Source: Castor canadensis (taxonomy: Eukaryota; Chordata; Mammalia; Rodentia; Castoridae). From it: a DNA stretch of 64,000 nucleotides. The translations under genes and the position numbers were made by a program. Below are positions 13,165-23,602 of the stretch, piece by piece (positions within the stretch are counted from its first letter, which is position 1; every line of letters begins with the position of its first letter). The stretch covers positions 747,333-811,332 of the forward strand of contig NC_133399.1 of the NCBI RefSeq assembly GCF_047511655.1. Reading direction: 5' to 3'. The notes under the pieces are model-generated. The model did no database searches. It was not told where the DNA came from and saw nothing but the letters and a program-made list of their open reading frames with translations.

Positions 13165-13241
13165 GGCAGGTCCTGAACTAGCCATGGACTCCGCCTCTCG
13201 AATGCTGGGTCACAGGCGTGGCCACCGTGTCACCTGGCCTT
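13165..13241 (-). mobile_element. B1-like fragment
   Basis: Plus-strand CTCTCGAATGCTGGGTCACAG then GGCGTGGCCACCGTG is the complement of a B1 5' half. Confidence 0.5.
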
Positions 13242-13251
13242 TCTCCCGTCT

Positions 13252-13418
13252 GTTTTTTTTTTTTTTTTTTGGCGGTGTTGGGATTTGAACTCAGGACCTT
13301 CGCCTTCAGCCACTCCACCAGCCCTATGTGTGACTTTTTTTTGAGTTAGGGGCTCAAGATCTTTTCAGGGCTGGCCTTGAGCCACAATCCTCCTGGGTGA
13401 CAGGCGCGAGCCACCACA
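13252..13418 (-). mobile_element. Dimeric B1 + ID-like SINE, somewhat shortened
   Basis: T-run, then GGGATTTGAACTCAGGACCTT, CCACTCCACCAGCCC and a diverged B1 complement ending GACAGGCGCGAGCCACCA. Confidence 0.7.
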
Positions 13419-14887
13419 TTGTCACCTTCATGTCCACCTCTTGCCTGCCACGTCCCCGCCTTTTCAGTGGTTGGCTTGTGGCCAGCTGGCGGGACTGAGT
13501 TGACCCCTGGTCACTGGCTGAGAGCTGGTGCCAGGCTGGGCGCGTAGGGTCACCTATAGGAAGGGTGGCCTGAGGTGGCCGCGGGCCCGGTGGCCAGCAG
13601 CAGGACACGGGGGCCAGGCTGGGCGGTGCCTGTGTTCTTTGGGTTTCTGTCCTGGAGCAGGTGGAGCTGTGGCTTCCTGAGCACAGCAGGGAGGGGACCG
13701 GCCAGCGGGCAGGGAAGTGCAGTGGCCTGGTGGCTGGGACAGGGACATGGGCCAGGAGCCAGAATGTGCGGTGAGGCCGGGGATGTGGGTGGCCTGGATG
13801 GCGCAGTGTTGGAGGCCTGAGGCCATGAGGACCGGCCATAAGCTCTAGGGACACTGGGGACGTCTGCTGGCCAGGCAGGGGAGGAGGCAGAGAGGCCCAA
13901 ACCCGGCTGTGGTCAGCTCTGCGTCTCACCATGGAGGGACCCAGAGCCCCAGAGATGCTGGCCGGTGGCCGCTGAGGTCGGGGACTGTGCAGGGCAGATG
14001 TCCCTGGTCCCATTGCATGAGGACGGCGTGGCGGGTGTCCCGGGAGCAGGTGTGAGGCCTGGACCCGACCTTGTCCCTGACAGGCACCAAGGTGCTGCAG
14101 TGGCTGGACGTGGCGGCCAGGCCTGTGACCCGACCCAACGTGAGGGAGGCCAGTGCGCTCCAGGCCGGTGGGGCCGCGCAGCAAAACCCCACCTCAGAAG
14201 GCTCGGGCACCTCGGAGCCTCGGCAACGGAAAGGGACCAGGGGACAGCGGGGCAGCGCGATGCCCTCCCCGGGGGCTGTGGACCGGGCTCTGCACCCTGT
14301 GCCACACACGCTGGGGACAGAGGCCCGCGCGCGGCCCGGCCTCCCCCGCGGAGGGAACGGCGGCTGAAGCGCTGACGCTGCGTCTGGGGAAGGAGGCGAG
14401 AGCCACTGGAGCTTCCGCCCTTGGTGGCTGTGGTCACGGCTTCCCCGGGTGACACTGTGCTGGGCACCTGCACAGGCCAGCTGGTCCCCGCCGTTCCCCA
14501 GCGAGCCTCCCCACCCTCCGTGCGGCCTGCGCTCTCCTGGCTGGAGGAGTGACCTGCGTCCGTCCTGTGAGACGCCTGCTTGGTGCCACTGTGGTCCCTG
14601 GGGACAGGTGCCCGAGCCAGGAGGCGGGTTGGGGGGACGCCTGGTGTCAGGACGCAGCGCTCCGTCCTCCGTCCCCCACATGTGCACGGCCTCTGCGGAA
14701 GCCGTGTCCCTGTCACTTCACTGAGCACCACCGTGGCCTCGGGGCCTCTGGTGACTGTGACCTTGCTTGAGGGAGGCAGAGGTCAGAGCAGGGGACCACA
14801 GATGGCCGCGAGGGTCTCAGAACAGCACCCGGGGCCAGGCGGCACCGGGAGGGCTGTGTAGCTTGTTTAAATTGCTCCCGAAGGAAA

Positions 14888-14968
14888 GTCTGGGGCTGGC
14901 GGCACGGCGCCTGCCGAGCGAGCACGAGGGAGGCCAGGTTCAAATCCCGGTGCCGCCAGGAGTACAAA
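14888..14968 (+). mobile_element. ID-like SINE monomer, GC-mutated
   Basis: GCCTGCCGAGCGAGCACGAGG and GGTTCAAATCCCGGTGCCGCC are recognisable A- and B-box regions of the tRNA-derived half. It sits just beyond the presumed LSM4 3' end. Confidence 0.6.
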
Positions 14969-15034
14969 CTGTGCCGGCCGCGTGGAGAGAGCCGTGTCGT
15001 AACCCGTGGGCAGGGCAGGATCGCTGCGGTGGGT

Positions 15035-15040
15035 TTTATT
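15035..15040 (-). terminator. LSM4: LSM4 poly(A) signal
   Basis: Plus-strand TTTATT is AATAAA on the minus strand, about 365 bases past the LSM4 stop codon. It is the first canonical signal met downstream, so the 3' UTR is taken as about 15015-15402. Confidence 0.6.
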
Positions 15041-15290
15041 CCATCACACGGGGAGGGAAGGGGACAGCGGTGGGGTCCAGGCTGGGTGTGTGGAAAAGGT
15101 GACAAGGGCGTCACAGAGCCCGTGGGCTGAGTCTTGGCAGCACGCAGGACGCACACAAAGTGGCCTGGGCACATCGGCCTGCCAAGCCAGGGAGCAGGGA
15201 CGCCGAGAGCCAGGGCCTCCAGGCACAGCTGGACGGCGACTCACAAAGCGACCTGGCGACATTTCCAAGGCAGGACAGTTTCCCTAAAGA

Positions 15291-15356
15291 GAACAGAGGG
15301 GGCAGAGAGCGCCTGCCGCTCACAGGCCCTGAGTTCAAGCCCAGTGCCGCCGCAGG
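15291..15356 (+). mobile_element. Degenerate ID-like SINE fragment in LSM4 3' UTR
   Basis: GAGAGCGCCTGCCGCTCAC and CCTGAGTTCAAGCCCAGTG match the ID half used across the window. Confidence 0.5.
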
Positions 15357-15402
15357 ACGGGGTCACCTGAGGGCCCCGCGGCAGGCGACTCCAGCGCGGC
15401 GC

Positions 15403-15494
15403 TCACTGCTTGCCCGCCTGTCTGCCCGGCTTCTTCTCCGGCTGCCCTCGGCCCGTGCCTGGGATCCCGCCGCGACCGCGGCCACCAAACACAC
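15403..15494 (-). CDS. LSM4: LSM4 coding exon 5 (RG-rich tail and stop)
   Basis: Follows acceptor CAG at 15495-15497. It codes the [16 protein letters not shown] stretch and the [13 protein letters not shown] end. The TGA stop is at 15403-15405. Confidence 0.95.
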
Positions 15495-18400
15495 CTGCGG
15501 GACACGGGGGGGCTGGCTGCAGGGGACCGCAGTGACCTCCCAGTCAAGGGCCTCGTGGTGACGCAGGCTAAGCGAGGAGCTGGGCCAGGCCATGGCAGCC
15601 GCGTCACAGGCACCGGGCCCGTCTGGGGAGGGACGGTCACCCCAGTGACAGGCCTGGGGACAGAGGACACCTGTGCCCGCACGGGCATCCCTGTGGCGTG
15701 GGCCACACGCCTACCTCGGCCAGCGCCACCCAGGCCGCGGCCCTTCTGCTGCTTCTGCTGCTGCAGGCCGCCTCGCCCGCGGCCCTTGGCCACTGCTTCG
15801 TCCTTCACCATGTCGATGACCTCGTCGGGGATGCGCAGGTACTTGATGGTGCTGCCGCGGATGTAGCACTCCGGCATGCGCCAGAACTTGTCCCCGTCCT
15901 GCGGGAAGGAGTGTCACCACGTCCCGCTCTGCCCGGCCATCGCGGGCACCCGGACACCACTGTCCCTGCGGCCGGGCGCTGGACGGGGCTCGGGGCCTCA
16001 GTGCGCAGGGGAGGCTCGCAGATGGAGGCGGCCTCCGTCCTCACCCGCCGCCTCCCTCTGGAATGCGCTCTATGGACCCCAACTCAACAGCTGGACAAGG
16101 GCACCGGGGGCAGCTGGACAGTGACCTGGACAGCTGGGTGGACAGAGGCCACGGCAGCTCCTGCTCACCACCCTGTGGCTCCAGGCTGAGGTGCAGAGCC
16201 CGTGGCCGCGAGCCTTCCCGGCCCTGACCCCCCACACGTGTCCCGTCTCCCGTCCTACCAGCCCCAGCCTGGACAGGCCTCGGCTTCAAGTGCCCCGGGC
16301 CCGCCGGGTACCCCAGCGTGGAGGTCCCGGGCAGGGACACATGGCTTCCCAGCACTGGTGGACTGAGGCGAGGGCTGAGGGTGGTCGGAGCCCAGGCCAG
16401 GTCCAGCTGGTCTCCTTGTTGCAGGACCAGGGCTTGGGGACAGGCACAGGCCAGAGACACTGAAGGAGGCAGTGGCCACCGACTCCTGCTCTTCTGTGGG
16501 CTTCTGCAGGAGACCCCGGAGGCCAGCCAACTGTGCTCCTAGCTGGTCACTTCCTGGCAGGATGGTGGCCTGGCAGCCCCAGCTGCAGCAAGTAGCCAGA
16601 AGAGAGTGGACACCTTTCACAGCTGTGGCACCAGGGGTGGGCGTGAGGTCAGGAGTAGCTGTCCGTGTCCCCACCTGCCCACCAGCCTGAGCCCCTGGTC
16701 AGGGGCGGCCCCTGGACTGGCCAGGGCAGAGGTGAACACTCCTGTAGGAGGCCAGGACAGTGAGTGGCGCCCGCTCACCCGGGACGTGCAGATCACCTCC
16801 CGCAGGTTGATGTTCATCCAGTTGTCGCAGCTCACCAGGTGTCCGTTGTAGGTCTCCCCGTTCTTCAGCTCCACCAGCTGCGAGGGGCAGGGCTGTGTCA
16901 CCCGCGCGGGAACCCAGGCCCCACAGCGGCCCAGAGGAAGACCAAGGACCACGGTCAGCCGCTGACCCAGCGCCACCGGATCCGAAAACCCAGTGCGAAA
17001 CACAAACGTTGTCTGCAGCTCTTCCGAGGGGACCAGGGACACGGGCACGCAGGACACACGCTCACACGGGGCCTGGCCCCCGCGGCACAGCCCAAGTTCA
17101 AGGCGGGGAGGAGGAGCCCAACCGTCCACTGGTCCAGCACCCAGCCCAGCGCCCCCCGTCTGGGACCCCGAGCACTCACCATGGGGTGGTTCTGCGCCGT
17201 CTTCAGCAGCGACAGGGGCAGCTGCAAGGAGGAAAGCGGCGTGAGTGTCACCCGAGCCACCCCCACTCCCACCCCCCAGCGGTGACATGGCCACCACATC
17301 ACAGGGCCCATCGGCCGTGGAGAGGCTGAGAGGACGTGAGCCTGCGTCTGCGCTCAGCACGGACAGTCCTCGTGCCATCCCCGAGCGGCAGTGTCACAAG
17401 CGTGCAGCCCTAGGTCACGCTGCACAGGGTCCTGGGCTAGAGGACGAGGACAAGGACGAGGACGAGCGCAGGCCCCGTGAGACACCAGCGACAGTGCAGA
17501 AGACTGCGAGCCCAGGAGGCCTCGGTGGCCCTGTTGTGGGTCCCCTGGATGACAAGTGTGGCTGTCACCCCCAGCCACCGGCGTCCTGGGGTGGACAGGG
17601 AGGCGCAGTCCAGGTCCCTCACACCAACCCAAGGAGGCCACGTCTGGGGCTCACACAGCAGCTCAGCAGGTGGAAGCAGAGGAATGTTCCAGAAACGCAG
17701 CTATCACACAGGGTGGTAGAAAAGGACAGAGGCGTCACACGCCCGGGTCAGCCGGGCCTCCCGGGTCCTTTGGCCACCACTGACTTTCCTTTTGGTTTTG
17801 GAGACGAGGCCTCCCGAGGAGCGGGAACCACATTCGTGGCTCAGTGTGTTTTGGGGCGCGGGCTCCGGACGGGGCACAGGCTGGGCAGAGCTGGACGCCC
17901 ACTCTGTTCACCTTGGGACCTCCACGGTCCCCACAGCCTAGCCCCGCCTCACCAGTGACTGGAATCCCGGGCGGCTGTGACCCTGGCCTTGGGGACAGCC
18001 CCAGCCAGCAGGAAGCCAGGCCCAAGCCACTTCCTGCGTGGCTTCCTGGAAAGCAGGCCACAGGGTGGGAGCTGTGTGGGTGACACAGGGCCTGGTTCTG
18101 GCACTTGGGCCACACCTGGTCCACCCTGCAGGAGCCATGCCCTGTGTCCAGGTCCACACTGAGATAGGGACCTAAGGGATGAGACACATAGCCCTCCCCA
18201 GGTCACTACAGGGGCTGGGACAGCCTGGCAACTCTGCAGACAGGACACCAGTGGCCACCCCAGGAGGAACCTGCCCAGCACGGTCCTGGGAGGACCAAGG
18301 CCTCCAGCAGGTGACCGCAGGTGTCATGCTGTGCTGCACACACCTTCTGCATTGGGGACTGTCACTGTGGGTCACCAATGGACCCTGCAGGCAAATCCCT

Positions 18401-20543
18401 GTACAGCACAAAGTCCTAGAGCGCAGGCAGTGGCGAGCGAGCTGGGCACACAGAGGCCAGGGCTGCGACCCCAGCACGGGAAGACATTTGGTTTGAAAGA
18501 GGGGTGTCGGGAAGGACACAGATGGGGCCCCCAGACAGCCTCCGCCCTGCCCCTGGTGGTGGCCCTCAAATGTCCCCTGCCCCACCCGGCCCGCTAATGA
18601 GCACCTGAGCCAAGCTGCAGGTTCCCATCAGAGCCGTCGGCCTCTAATTACACCTGTTTACCGCGTCTCCCCGACTAGACGGAGACACACGTGGGTGTGG
18701 CCCGTCCAGGGCCAAGTGCCATGGCTGGCCAGGTGCCAGCCCTGGGCCTCGTAAACACTTGTGTGAGGACATCCGGGGCCAGGTGGCTGGGCCCTGACTG
18801 CTGCCCTACAGAGGGACAAGCGGCAGGGACAGATGAGACACTTGGAGGCTGCAATGCCCACGCCTGGCCTTCCTCTTCGCGCTCAGCCCCAGTGCTAACA
18901 GAGACAGAGGCCAGGACCAGGGCCGGGTCCCAAACTTCAAGGGGTTGGGGACATAGCGCTGTCTGAGCCCAGGCAAGGTCCGCGTTCCTCCCCAGCACTG
19001 CACAAAAGGTGCTCCAAATGCCCAGGGGGCCGGGGCGGACGCACGCGGTCAGGAAAAATTTCTTGGGGTTTTTTTGCAGCACTGGGGTTTGAACTCAGAG
19101 CCTACAACCTGAGCCACCCCACCAGCCCTTTTTTGTGATGTTTTTCAAGATAGGATCTCGGCAACTACTTGCCTGGGCTGGCTTTGAACCGCAATCCTCC
19201 TGATCTCTGCCTCCTGAGAAGCTGGGATTACAGCTGTGAGTCACCACAACCAGCTTTTGTTTTTTTTTGGTTTGGTTTTTTTTTTGATTTTTTGAGACGG
19301 GTTCTCATCCTGTTGCCTAGACAGGCTTGGGATTTGCCATCTCCTGCCTCAGCCTCACAGGTGCACAGGTGCGGCCATCACGCCCAGCTTTCTTAGAACA
19401 TGGGGGTCCCTTCCTAGGCCACTGTGGGCCGAGGACTGGGGGCTACTCGGGGCCTCTCGAGACGGCGGCGGGAGAGTGTGGAAGCCCCTTGTGAGGACGG
19501 TGCAGACACTGCTTCAAACTCGGATCAGAACAGAGACCCTGGGCTGGGCAGGGGCTCAGGTGGTGGAGCGCCTGCCCAGCAGGTGCAAAGGCCCCGAGTT
19601 CAAACCCCAGTGCCACTAAAAGAAACAGAAAACCCGAGGTCCTGCCATGTTTTCTCCAAATGGCAAAGACATGGGGATTTTGCTGCTCTGCCTGAGCCCT
19701 GGGGTGGCCTGGGCCTCACGTGGCCGTTTGAGACCCGCTCTCCCCCTCCTGGGCTCCCTCAGAGAGAGACAAGACTCCTGGGACTACTGTCCACCCCGGG
19801 GTCAGGGATCCTGGTCTTGTCCTTCCCAGGACTTGGGGGTCCTGTCCACCTCGGAACTTGAGGTCTTGCCCATCCTGGGATTCAGGGACCTGTCTATCTG
19901 GGAATTCAGGGTCCTGTCCACTGAGGCACTCAGGGACCTGTCCACCCCGAGATTTGGGGACCTGTCCATCCCGGAACTCAGAAATCCTATGTACCTCACA
20001 ACTTGAGGTCCTGTCCACCCAGGGACTCGGGGGTCCTGTCCACTTCGAGACTCGGGGTCCCGTCCACCCCGGGACTCGAGGTCCTGTCCACCCCGGGACT
20101 CGAGGTCCTGTCCACCCCGGGACTCTGGCTATTTTGCAAATAGGCTATCCTCCCAGGCTGGCCTCGAACCCCGACCCTCCGTACGGCAGCCTCCCCAGCA
20201 GCTGGGATTACAGGCGGGCCCGCGCCGCCCGGCCCGGCCCCATGTGCCCCCCGGGACGCCGGCCGCCCGAGCCGACTTCACCCGGGAACTCGGGCTGGAC
20301 CCCAACTTGCTCCCTGAACCCCAACCCGCGCCCGCTCCCATATGCAAAACGAAGAAAGTACGGCTAGGCCGCTGCGTTAAAGACGGGCCGACCCCGGCCT
20401 CAGTTTCCCCGCCTAGGACCAGGGGGCGGGGCTCCACACTCGGCCTGCACGTCCTTCCCATCCCTCCACGAGCCACCACGAGGGCTCCCAAGGGGCGCCA
20501 CCCAGGCCTGTAGGACAACCCGTGGGCGCCCGGCCCTCACCAT
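15403..20543 (-). CDS. LSM4: U6 snRNA-associated Sm-like protein LSm4, five coding exons
   Basis: Coding exons on the minus strand: 20541-20543 (ATG only), 17180-17221, 16779-16877, 15715-15898 and 15403-15494, 420 nt in all. They give 139 residues, which matches my recollection of the human length. LSm4 is one subunit of the heptameric LSm2-8 ring that holds the U6 snRNA 3' oligo-U tail in the nucleus and of the cytoplasmic LSm1-7 ring that drives mRNA decapping in P-bodies. Sm fold: [14 protein letters not shown], then [20 protein letters not shown] (Sm1) and the segment with [16 protein letters not shown] (Sm2). The tail is rich in RG and ends [10 protein letters not shown], typical of LSm4 and a likely arginine-methylation substrate. 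All junctions are GT-AG and in frame. Confidence 0.96.
15715..15898 (-). CDS. LSM4: LSM4 coding exon 4 (Sm2 and Gln/Lys linker)
   Basis: Starts GACGGGGACAAG after CAG and ends GGCCGAG before GTAGGC. It codes [20 protein letters not shown] onward to the [10 protein letters not shown] linker. Confidence 0.95.
16779..16877 (-). CDS. LSM4: LSM4 coding exon 3 (Sm1 motif)
   Basis: Exactly 33 codons in phase 0, from [12 protein letters not shown] to REVICTSR, with donor GTGAGC. Confidence 0.96.
17180..17221 (-). CDS. LSM4: LSM4 coding exon 2 (14 codons)
   Basis: A 42-base exon coding [14 protein letters not shown], flanked by CAG and GTGAGT. It is too short to stand out as an open frame but identical in layout to the human protein. 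Confidence 0.95.
18938..19013 (+). mobile_element. ID-like SINE monomer in LSM4 intron 1
   Basis: GGGGTTGGGGACATAGCGCT then CCCCAGCACTGCACAAAA, resembling a classic ID element more than the dimer's right half. Confidence 0.55.
19069..19254 (-). mobile_element. Dimeric B1 + ID-like SINE in LSM4 intron 1
   Basis: GGGGTTTGAACTCAGAGCC, CCACCCCACCAGCCC and then a B1 complement with GCTGGGATTACAGCTGTGAG. Confidence 0.8.
19259..19388 (-). mobile_element. B1 monomer next to a dimeric SINE
   Basis: T-rich start, TTTTTGAGACGGGTTCTCAT and CCATCACGCCCAGC on the plus strand mark a B1/7SL monomer in minus orientation, end to end with the previous SINE. Confidence 0.7.
19541..19630 (+). mobile_element. 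ID-like SINE monomer in LSM4 intron 1
   Basis: GTGGTGGAGCGCCTGCCCAG and GAGTTCAAACCCCAGTGCCA, with a short A-rich tail. Confidence 0.75.
19820..20128 (+). repeat. Minisatellite in LSM4 intron 1, unit about 24-30 bp
   Basis: Repeats of GGGACTCGAGGTCCTGTCCACCCC. The last copies are nearly perfect with a 24-base period; earlier copies have drifted and are longer. It ends about 410 bases from LSM4 exon 1, against a B1 fragment. Confidence 0.85.
20145..20237 (-). mobile_element. B1 fragment near the LSM4 promoter
   Basis: CCAGGCTGGCCTCGAACC and AGCTGGGATTACAGGCGGGC on the plus strand. It is heavily GC-shifted at its end. Confidence 0.65.
20541..20543 (-). CDS. LSM4: LSM4 coding exon 1: start codon only
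   Basis: The exon reads ...GACAGCATG and is cut by GTGAGG right after the ATG. Exon 2 begins with Leu2, so the first exon gives just the initiator Met; the rest of it is 5' UTR upstream to about 20650. Confidence 0.88.
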
Positions 20544-20880
20544 GCTGTCGGCGGGGACCGGGCTCACCGGCCACTTCCGCCACCGCCGCTGAATCCACAG
20601 CCGCTCCCGCTCCCGCCGGTGACGGCCCAGATGCGCGCCACAAGGCTGAAAAGGACTGGCAGACACGCGAGCCAATCAGCGCGGGGCTTGAAAGAAACAA
20701 ACCAATCATCGAGGGGGAGGGCGGGAGCCTGTGGGTCATGGTGGGAGGGGCGAGCCGTGTTCCAGTCCAAGGGATAAAGGGCGAGGGTCGTAAAGCAGAC
20801 CCGCGAGTGATGTAAAAGGACGTGGAGTAAACGCGCGCCGACTCGCGGTGTGTTGTGGGTAAGTACGCATGCGCAATGCC
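20541..20880 (-). promoter_or_regulatory. LSM4: LSM4 promoter and 5' leader
   Basis: CpG-rich, TATA-less. It has two CCAAT boxes in the same direction 30 bases apart (20672-20676 and 20702-20706), a spacing typical of NF-Y promoters, and an NRF1-like CGCATGCGCA at 20866-20875. The start site is probably near 20640-20660. Confidence 0.6.
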
Positions 20881-21570
20881 GACCCCCGCTGGCCTCCCGG
20901 GCTCCTCTCCGCGGGAGAAGAAGGTTTTGCAACCGCGAGGGAGAAAACAGAATCTGAGGTTATCTCGGAATGCATTCTCATTATGATCCTCTTTATTATT
21001 ATTAAGTAGGATTATTGTTGCTTACATGCAGACAGTTGGGGGGGCTACATCTGATAACGGAGATGCTGGCCAGAATGTGGCATGGTGGACAACCCTGGAC
21101 CGCCAATCTTAAAACTTAGCAGTTGTTCATTTCTGTGATTTTTTTCCACTTACTGTTGGTGGAGTGTAGCTGAGTCTGCGTGCCCGAAACTCTAGAAAGC
21201 GAAGGCAGGGTAAAGGGCTCCTCGGTAGCACAAAGTGGATGCCTTAGCCCCGCATCTCGCAGCTGGACTCTCAATCTCACATCTGGGTGCCACAGGGCTG
21301 GGGACAGCTGTCCCCTGGTGCTGGTGGCTGTCCATGCATGCATCGATCTGCAAGTGGCCTTCTGTGTCAGCTCAGCCTCTTTTTTTTTTCCATTGCTTTT
21401 GTCATTTTTGCAAGACCGGGGCGTCCCCGAGTCCAGGGTCCTCTCATCTGAGGACCCAGGTGACACCTGCAAAGCCCTTTTTCGTTTAAGGTCACTTCCA
21501 GGTACCAGAAAGTCAGGACATGGACACAGACTTAGGAGGATACTGCTCTGAGGCGTTGATTGTTATTCTT

Positions 21571-21768
21571 TTGGCAGCCCCGGAATCTGAACTCAGGGCC
21601 TCGCACTTCCTCAGCAGGTGCTCTACTACTTGAACCACTGGGCCAGCCCTTTTATATCGTGAAGGGAGTTTTGGAAGTAGGGTCTCACAAACTATTTCCC
21701 AGGGCTGACTTCGAACCGAGGCCCTCCTGATCTCTGCCTCCTGAGTAGCTGGGATTACAGGCGTGAGA
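21571..21768 (-). mobile_element. Dimeric B1 + ID-like SINE
   Basis: CTGAACTCAGGGCCTCGCAC, CCACTGGGCCAGCCC and GTAGCTGGGATTACAGGCGT on the plus strand. Confidence 0.8.
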
Positions 21769-21797
21769 CCCCATCTGTAAAAAGGGACTGGAGCCAA

Positions 21798-21902
21798 AGG
21801 GACTGGAGGTGTGGCTCAGACGAGCACCTGCTTGTAAGTGCAAAGCCCTGAGTTCAAATCCCAGTCCCACCAGAAAACAAGAAAAGAGAAAAAAAAAAAA
21901 CA
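21798..21902 (+). mobile_element. ID-like SINE monomer with A-tail
   Basis: GGACTGGAGGTGTGGCTCAG, then GAGTTCAAATCCCAGTCCCA and a long A-rich tail. It lies about 30 bases from an oppositely oriented dimer, so the pair forms an inverted ID arrangement. Confidence 0.8.
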
Positions 21903-22282
21903 AGGAGAAGAAGACAGTGCTTCGGTTCACAGGGGTCTGTGTGACCCCAGTGTGGACAGTAAGAGCCGGCCGGTCCAAGCCCTGTGAGGGCCAGGGTGTG
22001 AAGAGGACACAGGGGACGCCCATGGTGGTCAGGGGCCAGCTGGGTCAGAGGTGGCCAGTGCCCGCCCGGCCTGCTGGATGTAAACAGAAGGAGGGAACGT
22101 GACCTGTCACCACACCCAGGCAGCGGGAAGTGGGCAGGGAGTCCAGGCCCGGCCTCTCTTAGGACTTTTCTAGACTTTTCCACATGCAAAAGTCTGGTCA
22201 CGCTGGAAACCTCTGCGGGGTGACCTCATGTGGCCAAGGACGGTCACTGCAGGCTTGGCACCTTTTTCCCCTCTTTTTTCAT

Positions 22283-22492
22283 TTTGGCAGCACTGGGATT
22301 TGAACTCAGGGCCTCACATTTGCTAGGCAGTCACTCTTGCACTTGAGCCACCCCACCAGCCCTGTTTTGTGATTTTTTTTTTCCAGGATGGGGTCTGGTG
22401 AACTATTTGCCTGGACTGGCTTTGAACCTCGATCCTCCCGATCTGTGCCTCCCGAGTAGCTGGGATTACAGGCGTCAGTCACAGCAACCAGC
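22283..22492 (-). mobile_element. Dimeric B1 + ID-like SINE
   Basis: CACTGGGATTTGAACTCAGG through GTAGCTGGGATTACAGGCGT on the plus strand; nearly full length. Confidence 0.82.
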
Positions 22493-23294
22493 TTCATACA
22501 GTTCAGATGCAGTCTTTATTTAAAATTTTTTTTCTAATGGCTTGAACCTGTGAGGACCGGGAGTTGGTTTGTGCATTGGGGTCACACGACCTGACTTCTC
22601 TGGGGACCATTTGGCTCCCACCTGTCCTGCTGTTGCTCTCGCACAGCCCCAGGCCAGTTCTCTCTCAGATTTTCAGGGTTTTACCTCCGGCTGCCAGGCA
22701 CTCAAATAACCACTGAACTGTGCCGTCAGGCCCAGGCTGGCTGTGCAGAGGGGAGGACACTGGCCAGCCCACTGGGCAGGTGCCCAAGGGCGGAAAGAAG
22801 AGGCGGGCGGGGTGTGGGGGACAGTCATCCTCCAGTGTCCTGGCACATGGGGAATTAAGATGTCGGTGGCCCAAATCCAAGGTCCAGCCGTGCCTCTAAG
22901 GACACAGCTGTTTTGGGAGGAATTCTGGCAGAGGTACAGGTTGGCAGGGGACGCTGAGGGCAGTAGGGCACACACTGACGTCCCAGAGGAAAGGGGAGAC
23001 TTCTGGCCCCTGGGCTGCAGAGAAGATGGAACAAGGGAAGGGGACAAAGCACCCTTGGAGGAGGTGACAGTGACCATTGGAGCTGAAGCTGGAAGGAAGG
23101 AGGAGGAAGCAGCCAGGTTTTCCATGTAGCTGGGGCCGGTGCAAAGGCCCTGAGGGCAGCCGGACTGGGGAGGAGGAGGAAGTGCTGGTCTCCGGGGTCA
23201 CACTAGTTTCCATGGCAACAGCCAAAGGTAGCTGGCTGGGTTTTCCGGTCTTTATTCCCTCCCTCCACCTCGTGGTCAGCCATTGCAAGGCTCT

Positions 23295-23362
23295 ACCCCA
23301 GTGGCCTTGGGCAGGTGGCCTGCTAGCCTGTGCCTCAGTTTCCTCATCTGTAAAACGTGTTG
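23295..23362 (-). mobile_element. MIR fragment
   Basis: TGCCTCAGTTTCCTCATCTG is the familiar MIR core in complement. Another MIR-like piece (AGGCGCTTAATGAGCA) follows near 23430. Confidence 0.55.
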
Positions 23363-23602
23363 AATCAGAAGGGTTGGCTTCTGTCCCCAACCCCCGGCCC
23401 CCAGGTCACTCTGGGCAGTGTGCATACAGCAGGCGCTTAATGAGCAGAGTCAATGATCGGCGCGTCCTCGGCGCCTGGCCCCACGCGTGTCAGCAGCCAC
23501 GCCGTGCGGAGCAAACGTCCCCGTCTTACGGGTAGGGAAACTGAGGCTGGGAAGGGCAGGGCGAGGCGCCTCAGGCTGCGGCGGTCGCGGGTACGGCGCA
23601 GA

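Larger units (their letters stand above)
6700..15010. other. Intergenic DNA between JUND and LSM4
   Basis: No coding exon could be supported. It contains SINE copies, short TCTG/GACA microsatellites, a strong 49-base hairpin (8124-8172), a CRE cluster (9486-9540) and a long ATCC-type minisatellite (11135-11690). Open frames here are GC-driven and lack recognisable domains. A non-coding transcript cannot be excluded from sequence alone. Confidence 0.6.
15015..15402 (-). other. LSM4: LSM4 3' untranslated region
   Basis: Between stop codon and the AATAAA. It appears to contain a degenerate ID-like SINE piece on the opposite strand (about 15291-15356). Confidence 0.5.
20960..23590. other. Intergenic DNA between LSM4 and PGPEP1
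   Basis: A head-to-head interval: LSM4 is read leftward and PGPEP1 rightward. It contains SINEs and an MIR piece. No coding exon was found. Confidence 0.6.

Noticed and set aside
6700-15000. A protein-coding gene between JUND and LSM4
   Set aside because: I found no exon with recognisable protein similarity or a consistent set of splice sites.
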